Shown here: in pieces, positions 25,462 through 34,002 of the stretch
How positions within the stretch are numbered: the first letter of the stretch is position 1
How the letters are laid out: every line of letters starts with the position of its first letter
DNA from: JBJXHC01 sp046160825
Lineage (GTDB): Bacteria; Bacteroidota; Ignavibacteria; UBA10030; UBA6906
Assembly: GCA_046160825.1 (NCBI GenBank)
Contig: JBJXHC010000124.1
Coordinates: 1 to 64,000 of the forward strand
Direction of reading: 5' to 3'
Length of the DNA: 64,000 nucleotides
Program-made: the position numbers and the translations under genes
The notes under the pieces: generated by a model
Told to the model about the DNA's origin: nothing
The model's input: the letters and a program-made list of their open reading frames with translations, nothing else
Databases searched by the model: none

Positions 25462-26016
25462 ATGCGTAGAATAGCCACAGTGTTACTGGTCGTCGTTGCC
25501 ACTGCGATGTGTTCTTCCTCTGCGGGGGCACAGTCCAGATACCAAAACAGCCTGAGCTTCAACATTGGGGCTTACGCAGCAAGCGGTTTCGGAACGAATA
25601 CCTATCTCGGTGTACGCTACAATTATTTTTTCCTGGGTGGACAGTATTTCGTTGAGGGCTCGCTTGGGTTCGGGAGTTTGCGCTCGCGTGTGCTTGAAAA
25701 TGTTGCAAAGGCTCAGGTGTTCGAATCGGAACGTCTGTACGCGTATGAGTTCATCGGCGCATACGACCCCGCTCCCGCTGGCTACTTTCCCTACATAGCC
25801 CTTGGTGTCGCGGGCATCAATCAGGGTGGTCAATCAACCTTTGCAGGTGTGGTGGGGCTGGGAAAACGTATCCCTCTCACCGGACTATTCGGGACGAATC
25901 AGCTCGGAGTCCGATATGATGTACGGGATCAGATATTCTCGCAGTCAATCAATAACAGTGATCCATTCATATCACACAATATTGTGTTCACTGTCGGGTT
26001 GCAACTGTATTTCTAG
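25462..26016 (+). CDS. Outer-membrane beta-barrel-like protein 3
   Basis: 184 aa, with GGAGAG before ATG 25462. The signal peptide RRIATVLLVVVATAMCSSSAGAQ is followed by SRYQNSLSFNIGAYAASGFGTNTYLGVRYNYFFLGGQYFVEGSLGFGS, and it ends NIVFTVGLQLYF, with the terminal Phe of outer-membrane proteins. Gly and aromatic content is high throughout. It is followed 38 bp later by the diheme lipoprotein gene. Confidence 0.78.
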   Translation: MRRIATVLLVVVATAMCSSSAGAQSRYQNSLSFNIGAYAASGFGTNTYLGVRYNYFFLGGQYFVEGSLGFGSLRSRVLENVAKAQVFESERLYAYEFIGAYDPAPAGYFPYIALGVAGINQGGQSTFAGVVGLGKRIPLTGLFGTNQLGVRYDVRDQIFSQSINNSDPFISHNIVFTVGLQLYF

Positions 26017-26054
26017 ACCAGGATTCAACAGAACATAGATTAGTTGGGGGGACT

Positions 26055-28301
26055 ATGAAATCGTTTGTGTTGAGGGGAAACCGTTTCTATTCGGGTATTG
26101 CGATCGCATCAGTCGTCATACTGCTTGCGGCTTGTCAGTCGTCGCCACCCGACGATATTCTCCAGAGGTCGGGGCAGTCCGCTGTGGTATTCGTAATGGA
26201 GCGAAGCCAGCAGAACAACGGTAGTGGCCCGATGGAGAGCAATGTCGATGAGTACTATCCGGGAAGCGATCTGTATCTATTGAGTCCGATCTCGAGTCAG
26301 GGAGAGTTGGTCAATCTCACCGGACAGTACACGCGTCGGAATCAGACAAACTCCAACAATTATGGCGCGGCCTCCGATCCCGAAGTTTCATTCGATGGCA
26401 AGAGGATACTCTTTGCGATGAAGGAGAATCGTCAACGCCGGTGGCACCTCTATGAAATGAATGCTGACGGCAGTAACCTTGTGCAATTGACAGACCAGAC
26501 CTCCGGGGATGACATGGATCCGATATACCTCCCGAATGGCCAAATCATGTTTGCTTCAACGCGCTCCGGCATTGTGGATGAGTATGAACGCCGCAGTTCA
26601 CCCCTTCTCCACGTTGCGGACAGAGGGCCGGATGGTCGTTTGATTAATCTCCGTCAGGTGTCCTTCAACCAGAGTCACGATACCAACCCCATGGTACACT
26701 CCAGCGGGAAGATATTCTATAGCCGCTGGGAACATCTCGGCGATCCGAACAAATTCCCCCTCTTCGTCATGAATCCGGATGGCACGCGCACGTTTGTGCT
26801 GTATGGCAACCATTCACCGCAAGCCAGCGGGAGTCGCGTTTTTCTCGAGCCGCGTGAGCTTTCCGACGGTGGCATTATCTGTTCGGTGATGGAACGGAAT
26901 TCTCCCTTCGAAGGAGGCGCCATCGCTATTGTTGACATCTCAAAATCCGATGACAACCTGACATTCATTACGCCTGCAACGGTGCCGTTCAATAACACGA
27001 ATCGCCCAACGAGTGCTCTGTTCAAAACACCGCATCCGATCATCGACAAGAATGCTCCCGCTACGCGGCGTGAGAAAATCCTCCTTGCCATGTCACCCAT
27101 TCCCCTTGAGAATGGTATGGAGGGTGAGGTGGACTACGGTATCTATGTGATGGACAAGGATGGCAACAACGTCCAGTTGATCTATAACGACCCCGCATAC
27201 AATGAATACGATCCAGTACCCGTGATGCCGCGCGAGCGCATTCCCGGCGGGGTGCCACAGGTTATTCCGATAGATCCGAATGTTGCCAACGGACTTGCTT
27301 CGGGTGCAACGACTGGGACATTTTTCGATGGCAATGTATACGATCGTGCAACAAACGACGGTCAAACGCGCCCATCGGCAACATTTGTGAATGACGACGG
27401 CACGGTAGGACAAGCAAAATATCTCCGGGTTCTTGAAGCTGTTCCACTTCCGCGCGATGGTAACAGGCGCGGCGGCCCGATCGGCAACACCAACTTTGAG
27501 AAACAGCGTGTTGTGGGATATGCCCCCATCCGATCCGATGGTTCCTTTTCTGTCGAAGTTCCTGCAAACCGATCGTTGCATATGCAGACACTTGATCAGA
27601 ACGGGATGATGTTGGTAAACCAGATGACATGGGTTCAGGTGATGCCCGGCGAACGTCGCCTGTGTACAGGCTGTCACGATTCGCATGACCGCGACAAGAT
27701 CATCAATGATCTTGAAGTGCTGCAAACGCAGGAAGTGCGCAACAGAGCACAGGGACGTGTCTATGATTCCGGATTCCACAATGCATTCAGCGTTGCAAGT
27801 CACCCGGCGGCCCGTACAGATACGATGGACTTTTTTGATCGTGGCAACCCACTGCGCTCGAATACCGTCCAGGCCGCGTTCGACCGGAACTGTATCAGTT
27901 GTCATGGTCAGGCGACTCCCGGTGGAGTTGCTGGTGGATTGCGTTTGGAAGCACTTGCCGCAGATAAGACTCCGTTGCCACCGAACTCGGGTATGGACGG
28001 TACCACAAGCGTGTACGATTCGTTGATGGATGGACGTTACCGCACGGCCACCAACAACATGGTTGATCATGTGTCACCTTATGGCGCACGAAGGAGCCCT
28101 TTAATGTGGGTGATGCATGGGCGACAACTCAACAACTCCAACAATGCCGAGTATCGACCGCTTTCGTTTGATCATACTCAACTCTGGGCGCGGGATCAGC
28201 ATAACAGAATTGATCCGTTCCTTCCGGCAAACAGGGACTTGTTGATGATGATTGAATGGATGGATGCTGGTGCACAGTATTCGAATACGATATCGCAGTA
28301 G
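26055..28301 (+). CDS. Diheme c-type lipoprotein with TolB-like propeller (hydrazine synthase alpha-like)
   Basis: 748 aa. The lipoprotein signal (IAIASVVILLAAC) puts the lipidated Cys at about 27. Residues about 90-260 contain PD40/TolB-like blades (DPEVSFDGKRILFAMKENRQRRWHLYEMNADGSN, DDMDPIYLPNGQIMFASTRSG). Two heme c sites follow, CTGCH (537-541) and CISCH (613-617). This order resembles HzsA-like and other anammox-type or extracellular electron-transfer proteins annotated with a hydrazine synthase alpha middle domain; the name reflects fold, not activity. It would be anchored in the envelope as an electron carrier or sensor. TlpA is encoded 7 bp downstream. Confidence 0.85.
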   Translation: MKSFVLRGNRFYSGIAIASVVILLAACQSSPPDDILQRSGQSAVVFVMERSQQNNGSGPMESNVDEYYPGSDLYLLSPISSQGELVNLTGQYTRRNQTNSNNYGAASDPEVSFDGKRILFAMKENRQRRWHLYEMNADGSNLVQLTDQTSGDDMDPIYLPNGQIMFASTRSGIVDEYERRSSPLLHVADRGPDGRLINLRQVSFNQSHDTNPMVHSSGKIFYSRWEHLGDPNKFPLFVMNPDGTRTFVLYGNHSPQASGSRVFLEPRELSDGGIICSVMERNSPFEGGAIAIVDISKSDDNLTFITPATVPFNNTNRPTSALFKTPHPIIDKNAPATRREKILLAMSPIPLENGMEGEVDYGIYVMDKDGNNVQLIYNDPAYNEYDPVPVMPRERIPGGVPQVIPIDPNVANGLASGATTGTFFDGNVYDRATNDGQTRPSATFVNDDGTVGQAKYLRVLEAVPLPRDGNRRGGPIGNTNFEKQRVVGYAPIRSDGSFSVEVPANRSLHMQTLDQNGMMLVNQMTWVQVMPGERRLCTGCHDSHDRDKIINDLEVLQTQEVRNRAQGRVYDSGFHNAFSVASHPAARTDTMDFFDRGNPLRSNTVQAAFDRNCISCHGQATPGGVAGGLRLEALAADKTPLPPNSGMDGTTSVYDSLMDGRYRTATNNMVDHVSPYGARRSPLMWVMHGRQLNNSNNAEYRPLSFDHTQLWARDQHNRIDPFLPANRDLLMMIEWMDAGAQYSNTISQ

Positions 28302-28308
28302 GAAGACT

Positions 28309-28797
28309 ATGAGACGATTCATTTTTATACTGGCTTGGCACTTTTGCGCAACCGCTTCGGGGCTTGCACTGGATCCTGAGTGGGTGGGGAAGACTGCGCC
28401 GGAGTTCACGTTAAAAACACTCGACGGGAAACGCTCTGTTTCACTGAGCGACTTCCGCGGGCAGGTGGTGGTGATTGATTTCTGGGCAAGTTGGTGTGCC
28501 CCGTGCAAACGTTCTCTGCCGCAACTTGATGCGATGGAAACGAGCATGAAGAATGTTGTAATACTTGCCGTCAATGTTGACGATGAACGCCGCAACGGCA
28601 TGGAGTTTCTGAAGCAACATCGCATTCAGATCACGGCACTGCACGATGAGGGAAAGGACGTTGCAACAGCATACGACGTTCCCGCCATGCCTTCAGCGCT
28701 CGTGCTCGACAAACGTGGCATTGTACGATTCATTCATGCAGGTTACACCGACGGGGATATTCAAGAGATCAAGAAGCAGATTCAGGGACTACTGTGA
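28309..28797 (+). CDS. TlpA-family thioredoxin-like protein
   Basis: 162 aa from ATG 28309 with GGAAG upstream. The signal peptide (about 1-19) is followed by a TlpA/ResA fold: GKTAPEFTLKTLDGKRSVSLSDFRGQVVVIDFWASWCAPC, with the redox pair in WCAPC, and the cis-Pro in VPAMPSALVLDKRG. Periplasmic proteins of this kind keep cysteines reduced, for example for heme attachment to CxxCH sites such as those in the upstream lipoprotein. The stop overlaps a possible GTG start of the next gene, although ATG 28806 is preferred there. Confidence 0.92.
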   Translation: MRRFIFILAWHFCATASGLALDPEWVGKTAPEFTLKTLDGKRSVSLSDFRGQVVVIDFWASWCAPCKRSLPQLDAMETSMKNVVILAVNVDDERRNGMEFLKQHRIQITALHDEGKDVATAYDVPAMPSALVLDKRGIVRFIHAGYTDGDIQEIKKQIQGLL

Positions 28798-28805
28798 GGC
28801 ATAGT

Positions 28806-29030
28806 ATGAACAGAGGTATCTCATTGGTTGTTACGGCTGTCTTGGCAGGCATAGCGTTCACCGGCTGTGCATCTGTGAAGTCATTTGAGCGCGAGAAACT
28901 CGCAGACCCGATTATGGAGCGACAGGATCAGTTTGCCAAGCAATCGCTCGAACAGAAGTTCTTTTCCACTCGTGAGGGAAGCATCGGCGGGGCTAATGGC
29001 ATCGGTGGGGGATGTGGTTGCGCAAAGTAA
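28806..29030 (+). CDS. DUF4266 small lipoprotein with Gly/Cys-rich tail
   Basis: 74 aa from ATG 28806. The lipobox LAGIAFTGC gives lipidated Cys at about 21. The middle carries the DUF4266 pattern VKSFEREKLADPIMERQDQ, and the end is very glycine-rich with two close cysteines: GGANGIGGGCGCAK. That tail is the family's conserved feature and looks suited to binding a metal or undergoing a modification. The neighbouring thioredoxin and DUF3570 genes are typical companions of this family. Confidence 0.88.
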   Translation: MNRGISLVVTAVLAGIAFTGCASVKSFEREKLADPIMERQDQFAKQSLEQKFFSTREGSIGGANGIGGGCGCAK

Positions 29031-29067
29031 TGATCAATCAAATTCGTATTGAAAGACACGAAGGCAC

Positions 29068-30210
29068 ATGCGTAAACATTTGAACATAGTCACCTGGGCA
29101 CTTCTTCCGTGGCTTACGTTGTCAACGGCGGCTCCCGCATGGGCAGAGGGCGGGGACCAAATGGGCTTTACGACATATTATTTTTCCGACAGCGGTGACA
29201 ACAGCGTCATAACAACTTCGTTCAAGCTTGCAAAGATGCTATTGGAGAAGACTGTTTTCTTGATAGACATTGAACTGGATAATGTCACGGTACCGGCAGT
29301 TACTGCTGTCACCGGTGCAACGCGTCCGCAACGACGCAAGAGCGAACCCTTTGAAAAGAGCCGCGGTCAGATCATCGTTGGCATCGAACAAGGTCTTGGT
29401 TCCACCACCACCATGGCGGGCAATTTCTATCGCAGTCAGGAAGTGGATTATGTTTCCAACGCTGTGATCGGAACATTCAGTCAGGAATTGTTTGACCGGA
29501 ACACGACAGTAACACTGCGCGGACAGTACAATGCGGACCTGGTGGGGAAACTTCTGGAGAGTGGCGAGCTTCTTCATCAAAGGAAGAAACTCTTAACGGG
29601 TGCGGCAAGCGTGAGCCAACTCTTGTCCCCAACGACCGTGTTCGATCTCTCATACGACATCGTCCACACGTGGGGGTATCTGAGCGATCCGTATCGCCAG
29701 GTGAAAGTGTTTGCGTTGGATGGAACATCCAGCTTTACTGATGAGCTTCATCCAGCCGAGCGCACGCGACATGCCGGGTCGGCAAAGATAAGTCAACTCA
29801 TCCCGTCAATCAAGGCGTCTCTTATCGGCAGCTACAGGTACTACTTCGATACATGGAAAGTCAAGTCCCACACGGCTGAAGTCAAACTCAACAAGTACAT
29901 TTTGAATGACTTGATCTTCGGCGTGGACTACAGATACTATATGCAAACTGCGGCCGCGTTCCACAAGGAGCGATATACGGGCCAGGAATTTCTGGATGGC
30001 TCGTTGCGAACCGCCGACTACAAACTGAAAAAATTTACGTCAAACAACTTCGGCCTCAGCGTGACATATCTTATGCGCGGATTGGCAAAGTCGAGCCCGG
30101 ACCTGCAATTCCTGCAGAATTCGGCGTTGGAGTTCACGTATTTCAGATATTTTAATGATTTGGATTTTTCAGCGGATATCGTTCAGGCAAGCATCAAGTT
30201 TTCGATCTAA
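29068..30210 (+). CDS. DUF3570 outer-membrane protein
   Basis: 380 aa. The signal peptide (about 1-27, ending AWA) is followed by MGFTTYYFSDSGDNSVITTSFKLAKMLLEKTVFLIDIELDNVTVPAVTAVTGATRPQRR, the N-terminal signature of DUF3570. The rest reads as a beta-barrel with alternating aromatic strands (ASLIGSYRYYFDTWKVKSHTAEVKLNKYILND, DLIFGVDYRYYMQTAAAF) and ends IVQASIKFSI. It lies 37 bp after the DUF4266 gene. In many genomes an ApbE flavin transferase accompanies these two; it is absent here. Confidence 0.88.
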   Translation: MRKHLNIVTWALLPWLTLSTAAPAWAEGGDQMGFTTYYFSDSGDNSVITTSFKLAKMLLEKTVFLIDIELDNVTVPAVTAVTGATRPQRRKSEPFEKSRGQIIVGIEQGLGSTTTMAGNFYRSQEVDYVSNAVIGTFSQELFDRNTTVTLRGQYNADLVGKLLESGELLHQRKKLLTGAASVSQLLSPTTVFDLSYDIVHTWGYLSDPYRQVKVFALDGTSSFTDELHPAERTRHAGSAKISQLIPSIKASLIGSYRYYFDTWKVKSHTAEVKLNKYILNDLIFGVDYRYYMQTAAAFHKERYTGQEFLDGSLRTADYKLKKFTSNNFGLSVTYLMRGLAKSSPDLQFLQNSALEFTYFRYFNDLDFSADIVQASIKFSI

Positions 30211-30223
30211 CAGGGGAGGACGT

Positions 30224-32614
30224 ATGAAAGGGTTTTTCGGTCTGGTGGCGGTTTGGGTATTCCCTCTTGTGAATCTTGTTGCGGGTGATGGTGCATCGTC
30301 TGGGCAATTTGGAGCTCACTGGGCGCGTGTTTCCGATCGAGCGCAGATCCAGCTTATCGTTGATGAGTTGCGTTCTGCCACGGAACGAGGCAGAGATGGG
30401 ATTGTGCGGAAGCACGTTGCCCCAGGTTTTGTGCAAACACCAGCGCCCTCAAGAGCGTCGGCGTTCTTTGTTTCCGTCACATCGAAGGACAACATTCATC
30501 TTGAAGGTGCTGTTGCCAATGTTGAGTTCGCCAACGGAAGCGCGATGCAACTGCGAAAAACGCCGCAAGGGTGGCGCGTTACCGGTGGGACACTGCCCGC
30601 ACCGGTATCAGCTCTTGCAGAAGCACCATTGCGTTCGGCATCCGGCGTGTCGGTCGGAAGTACATTTATCGAAACCCCTTTGAGCCGTGACCATGATATT
30701 GACCGGTTGAGCAGAAGCGTGACTCATTCAAAGCTCAACCGCGCATTGTTCGGTTCGGCCGACAAGACCGCATCATACTACTTTGCACGATACACCAACC
30801 GGGCACCATTCGTTACTGCGACGTATGTCCAGCTTGTCACCGACCCGGAATGGAACCGCATCGTGTACGGCAATATGAATCACTGGATCAAGGCATACGA
30901 CAATGTTGCCGGGCCATCCGCCATCGCAGTTGACGCTGAGGGACGGGTGTTCGTCGGTGAAACGGGTAAACAGCAAATCTCCGTATTGAAACTTGTCGGT
31001 GAGGGCGCAGAAACTCAATTGCAACATTTCTTCACCATCCAGAATATCAATCCAACCGATATTGCCTGGTCGGATGGGGGAACGCCACTTGATGTGTCTG
31101 ACGATCACCTGTACGTAGCCGATGCGCCTGCAAATGTTGTTGTGAAGTTCTCTCTTGGCGCGAATGGAGCAGTTCGGGAAACAGAATTCGGCGGGTTCGA
31201 CTCGCCGACGGCCATTCTTGCAGGCAAATGGAATGGTGCTGGCAATGGGGTTCTCTATGTCGTTGACAAGATCGGAAAGAGGGTGCGTTCGTTTGAAGAC
31301 CGTGGAAACGAATTGCTTCAAGTGAACGAAATGCGCGGTAACAACCGGCAATATTTCCGGTCCATGAAGTCCGATCACTTCGGTCATGTCTATCTCGTTG
31401 ACAACGTGCATTCGCAGGTATTGAAATACACCGCCGACCTGCAGTTACTCGATGTGCAAGGAGGCGATGAGACATTTGCTGCACTTGGAACCGTAGATAT
31501 TCCGTTCGGCAAGATTGTGGTTGAAGGAGAGGGAACGTATTGGGCGGGGTTCGACCAGTTGTTTGCCGTCGAGCGATGGAGCGATGAGACCGGAGCACAA
31601 CGCCGCATCCTTGGACTTCGCTTGAATAGCATCGACTTTAGCGCGGACAAGGATATCAGTCAGATAAGCAATGCATTTCTCATGACGGATTTTGCCAACG
31701 TCACCGTACGCGTACTTGACTCCCGGAAGAATCCCGTTCGCACCGTGAATTCATCGTGGATGGTATCTGGTCAAAAAAATATCGTTTGGGACAGACGCGA
31801 TAACTCCGGGTTGTTGGTTCCCGCAGGCGTTTATCAATACGAGATCGCTGCGACCTCGGCATATCGGCAGGACGTGATCCGGTCAACAACGGAGCTTTCT
31901 CTCCCCATGTATTATTGGGAGGATGGTGGCAGCAGCAATTCGAACGATAACCTGCACATGGTTCAGGGGAACGCAGTGAGGTGGGGAACGGCACCAACGC
32001 AGACAGCCGATGAACATAGCGAAGCGGTTCGGTACAGATTTTCCGGTTTGGATCCTGAAAGCGAATATGAAGTTGCCGCGGAATACATCGCGCATGATGG
32101 TACATCCCGTTTGCAGAATATGAGTGCGGATGGAAGTGTTCTTCATCCGACGGTGAGTGTTGCCGGCGAAGCACATCATACAGGATTTATCCGCCTCCCA
32201 AAGGAATCATACGCAGAGGGAGAAGTGACAGTCAGTATCAACAGGCTTGGTGAGGGGACGGCAATCATATCACAACTGTGGATGAAGCAGGTGGGTGTTG
32301 GATTCGGATTTCAACCGGTGAATAGCGGTGTTCCGACAGCGTACGCGTTGGAACAGAATTATCCCAATCCGTTCAACCCGACGACAATGATTCGTTACGC
32401 CATTCCGGATGACGGCATGGTGACATTGAAGGTCTATACCATTGCGGGCCAGGAAGTGACCACATTGGTGAATGAGCAAAAACCCCCGGGGATATATGAG
32501 GTGGGGTTTGATGCAGTGAATGCATCAGGAAGAAGATTGGCGTCCGGGGTCTATTTTTATCGGCTGACTGCCGGGAAGTTCTCAGATGTCAGAAAGTTTC
32601 TCCTGTTGAAATAG
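30224..32614 (+). CDS. T9SS-exported NHL-repeat protein with FlgD-like and sorting domains
   Basis: 796 aa from ATG 30224, with GGGGAGGA upstream. A signal peptide (about 1-20) is followed by an alpha/beta N-terminal region, then an NHL/six-bladed propeller (about 220-500; GPSAIAVDAEGRVFVGETG, DHLYVADAPANVVVKFSLGANG, HFGHVYLVDNVHSQVLKYTADL), a FlgD-like Ig strand set (VRVLDSRKNPVRTVNSSWMVSGQKNIVWDRRDNSG) and a T9SS type A sorting domain at the end (NYPNPFNPTTMIRYAIPDDGMVTLKVY, GVYFYRLTAGKFSDVRKFLLL). It should be displayed on the cell surface. It is the last gene of the cluster. Confidence 0.9.
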   Translation: MKGFFGLVAVWVFPLVNLVAGDGASSGQFGAHWARVSDRAQIQLIVDELRSATERGRDGIVRKHVAPGFVQTPAPSRASAFFVSVTSKDNIHLEGAVANVEFANGSAMQLRKTPQGWRVTGGTLPAPVSALAEAPLRSASGVSVGSTFIETPLSRDHDIDRLSRSVTHSKLNRALFGSADKTASYYFARYTNRAPFVTATYVQLVTDPEWNRIVYGNMNHWIKAYDNVAGPSAIAVDAEGRVFVGETGKQQISVLKLVGEGAETQLQHFFTIQNINPTDIAWSDGGTPLDVSDDHLYVADAPANVVVKFSLGANGAVRETEFGGFDSPTAILAGKWNGAGNGVLYVVDKIGKRVRSFEDRGNELLQVNEMRGNNRQYFRSMKSDHFGHVYLVDNVHSQVLKYTADLQLLDVQGGDETFAALGTVDIPFGKIVVEGEGTYWAGFDQLFAVERWSDETGAQRRILGLRLNSIDFSADKDISQISNAFLMTDFANVTVRVLDSRKNPVRTVNSSWMVSGQKNIVWDRRDNSGLLVPAGVYQYEIAATSAYRQDVIRSTTELSLPMYYWEDGGSSNSNDNLHMVQGNAVRWGTAPTQTADEHSEAVRYRFSGLDPESEYEVAAEYIAHDGTSRLQNMSADGSVLHPTVSVAGEAHHTGFIRLPKESYAEGEVTVSINRLGEGTAIISQLWMKQVGVGFGFQPVNSGVPTAYALEQNYPNPFNPTTMIRYAIPDDGMVTLKVYTIAGQEVTTLVNEQKPPGIYEVGFDAVNASGRRLASGVYFYRLTAGKFSDVRKFLLLK

Positions 32615-32637
32615 AAATCAGACATACCATGGTCTTT

Positions 32638-32663
32638 GCCCGGTATCTTGCAAGGTACCGGGC
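32638..32663 (+). terminator. Hairpin after the NHL/T9SS gene (weak terminator)
   Basis: gcccggta (32638-32645) pairs with taccgggc (32656-32663) around a 10-base loop. The T content downstream is poor (GTTAGAGTTTTG), so it may be a weak terminator or a processing hairpin. It separates the envelope cluster from the pilin-like genes. Confidence 0.45.
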
Positions 32664-32704
32664 GTTAGAGTTTTGCAAAAATGAGAGAAAAGGAGAAACA
32701 CTAC

Positions 32705-32815
32705 ATGCGCTATGCGACAAGTTACCGACGCAAGAGCAGTTTTCCGGGTACCGAACATCTCCCCCGGTCTCCCCAGTTGTTTACAGTTACATCACAACAC
32801 TATAGGAGGTCATGA
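32705..32815 (+). CDS. Possible 36-aa leader ORF before the pilin-like genes
   Basis: AGGAGA lies 8-9 bp before ATG 32705. The 36 codons encode a basic, non-hydrophobic peptide (MRYATSYRRKSSFPGTEH... ending HYRRS). Its TGA overlaps the ATG of the next gene (ATGA at 32812-32815), and the ribosome site of that gene (AGGAGG) lies inside its last codons, so translation of the two may be coupled. No family was recognised; it could be a control leader rather than a functional protein. Confidence 0.35.
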   Translation: MRYATSYRRKSSFPGTEHLPRSPQLFTVTSQHYRRS

Positions 32816-33345
32816 TGTCCACCAGTCAAACTTTGTTGTCGATGGCTGCGATGATGTTTCTCTCAACAATATTGTTGGGTTTCTATCGCCTGCTTGCGGG
32901 TACTGGAGATGATATTTCCAGTGGACAGGACGGCATTCTTGCAACAACGATCAGCACGTCCTACATGGAAGTCGCTCATGGTCTAGCCTTTGACACGGTA
33001 ACCGATTCATCGGACATTGCCATCAATAATGTTTCTGTCTTGACTGCGCCGGCCTCTCTCGGGCGTGATCATGTCAGCGAAGACAGCTTGCACAACTTCG
33101 ATGACTTTGATGATTTTCATGGTTTCACGGCAGACAAAGAAGCGCCTGGAACGGGAAGGCGCTACAGAACCATGTTCAAGGTGTATTATGCAAATGCAAC
33201 CAGCGTAGGACAGAATTCCACGTCCAGAACATTTCTCAAGCGATTAGATCTTAAGACATGGCGCATTGCACCACCTGCTACCGGTGGTGCCCAGCTTGAT
33301 ACCGTGAAAATGTCCACGGTACTCGGATATTTCCACTTTGACTAA
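32812..33345 (+). CDS. Pilin-like protein 1 (single N-terminal helix)
   Basis: 177 aa, with TAGGAGG before ATG 32812. A hydrophobic helix at about 8-30 (LLSMAAMMFLSTILLGFYRLLAG) begins almost at the N-terminus, followed by a soluble, Asp/Ser-rich domain (TISTSYMEVAHGLAFDTVTDSSD). This resembles the shape of minor pilins and pseudopilins, but there is no prepilin peptidase site (no Gly followed by Phe/Met and Glu at +5). It is followed 11 bp later by a second such gene. No family was recognised. Confidence 0.72.
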   Translation: MMSTSQTLLSMAAMMFLSTILLGFYRLLAGTGDDISSGQDGILATTISTSYMEVAHGLAFDTVTDSSDIAINNVSVLTAPASLGRDHVSEDSLHNFDDFDDFHGFTADKEAPGTGRRYRTMFKVYYANATSVGQNSTSRTFLKRLDLKTWRIAPPATGGAQLDTVKMSTVLGYFHFD

Positions 33346-33356
33346 CCGGAGGATCT

Positions 33357-33974
33357 ATGGCGTTCGTTCTTGATTTGATGTATTCGATGATTATCGGGGC
33401 GGCGATTCTCGTATCGGTGCTTTCGGCGAATGAAATCGCCAGCGAGAATCAAACCGTCTACAATGGCAACATGCTCGTGCAGGAACTGCTGGTTTCCACG
33501 GCTCAACTCATTGAAGGAGAGTTCCGCAATATGGGATTTGGAGTCGCACAGGAGGATGCCAGCGTCATGCTCGCTGATACATCAAAGATCAAGTTTCTTA
33601 GCGATCTTGGCAGGGATGGCGGAACAATTGATAGCATCGAGTATCGTCTCGGGCCAACCAGCGAACTGAAAAAGACCATGAATGAGCTCGACCGTTACCT
33701 TCACCGGTATGTGAATGGCGTGAAGACCGGCTCAGTTGGCGTGGTGACAATTTTCCGGCTCAGGTACTTTGCGCGCTCTGGCGAGCAACTGACTACCCCG
33801 GTGGCTTCGGACAGACTGTCGGAGATCCATACGGTGGAAGTAACAATGGAAGTGCAGAACCCCCATGCCATTGCACGTCGAGAGGGCGAGATCGAACAAG
33901 GTGAACGAGATGCACTCTATTCCATCTCACTCTGGCAACAAACACGTTTGGCTTCACAAAACTCCCGACGATGA
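33357..33974 (+). CDS. Pilin-like protein 2 (PilW/PulJ-like shape)
   Basis: 205 aa. A hydrophobic N-terminal helix (about 7-26, LMYSMIIGAAILVSVLSANEIA) is followed by an amphipathic stretch (NGNMLVQELLVSTAQLIEGEFRNMGFGV) similar to PilW/PulJ proteins, then a beta-rich C-terminal part. There is no prepilin cleavage motif. CCGGAGG precedes ATG 33357. Position between the other two suggests a joint complex. Confidence 0.72.
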   Translation: MAFVLDLMYSMIIGAAILVSVLSANEIASENQTVYNGNMLVQELLVSTAQLIEGEFRNMGFGVAQEDASVMLADTSKIKFLSDLGRDGGTIDSIEYRLGPTSELKKTMNELDRYLHRYVNGVKTGSVGVVTIFRLRYFARSGEQLTTPVASDRLSEIHTVEVTMEVQNPHAIARREGEIEQGERDALYSISLWQQTRLASQNSRR

Positions 33975-34002
33975 TTTCACACTTTCCAAATAAGGAGGAA
34001 GT

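Noticed and set aside
28331..28350. Possible sigma54 promoter (tggcacttttgcgca)
   Set aside because: The GG to GC spacing is wrong and it lies within the TlpA coding region.
32727..32755. Resemblance to a c-di-GMP (GEMM) riboswitch upstream of the pilin-like genes (gacgcaagagc ... ccgggtaccgaa)
   Set aside because: Only fragments of the 3' half match; the GGCAAACC part, the second helix and the spacing are missing, and the region also overlaps a small ORF.
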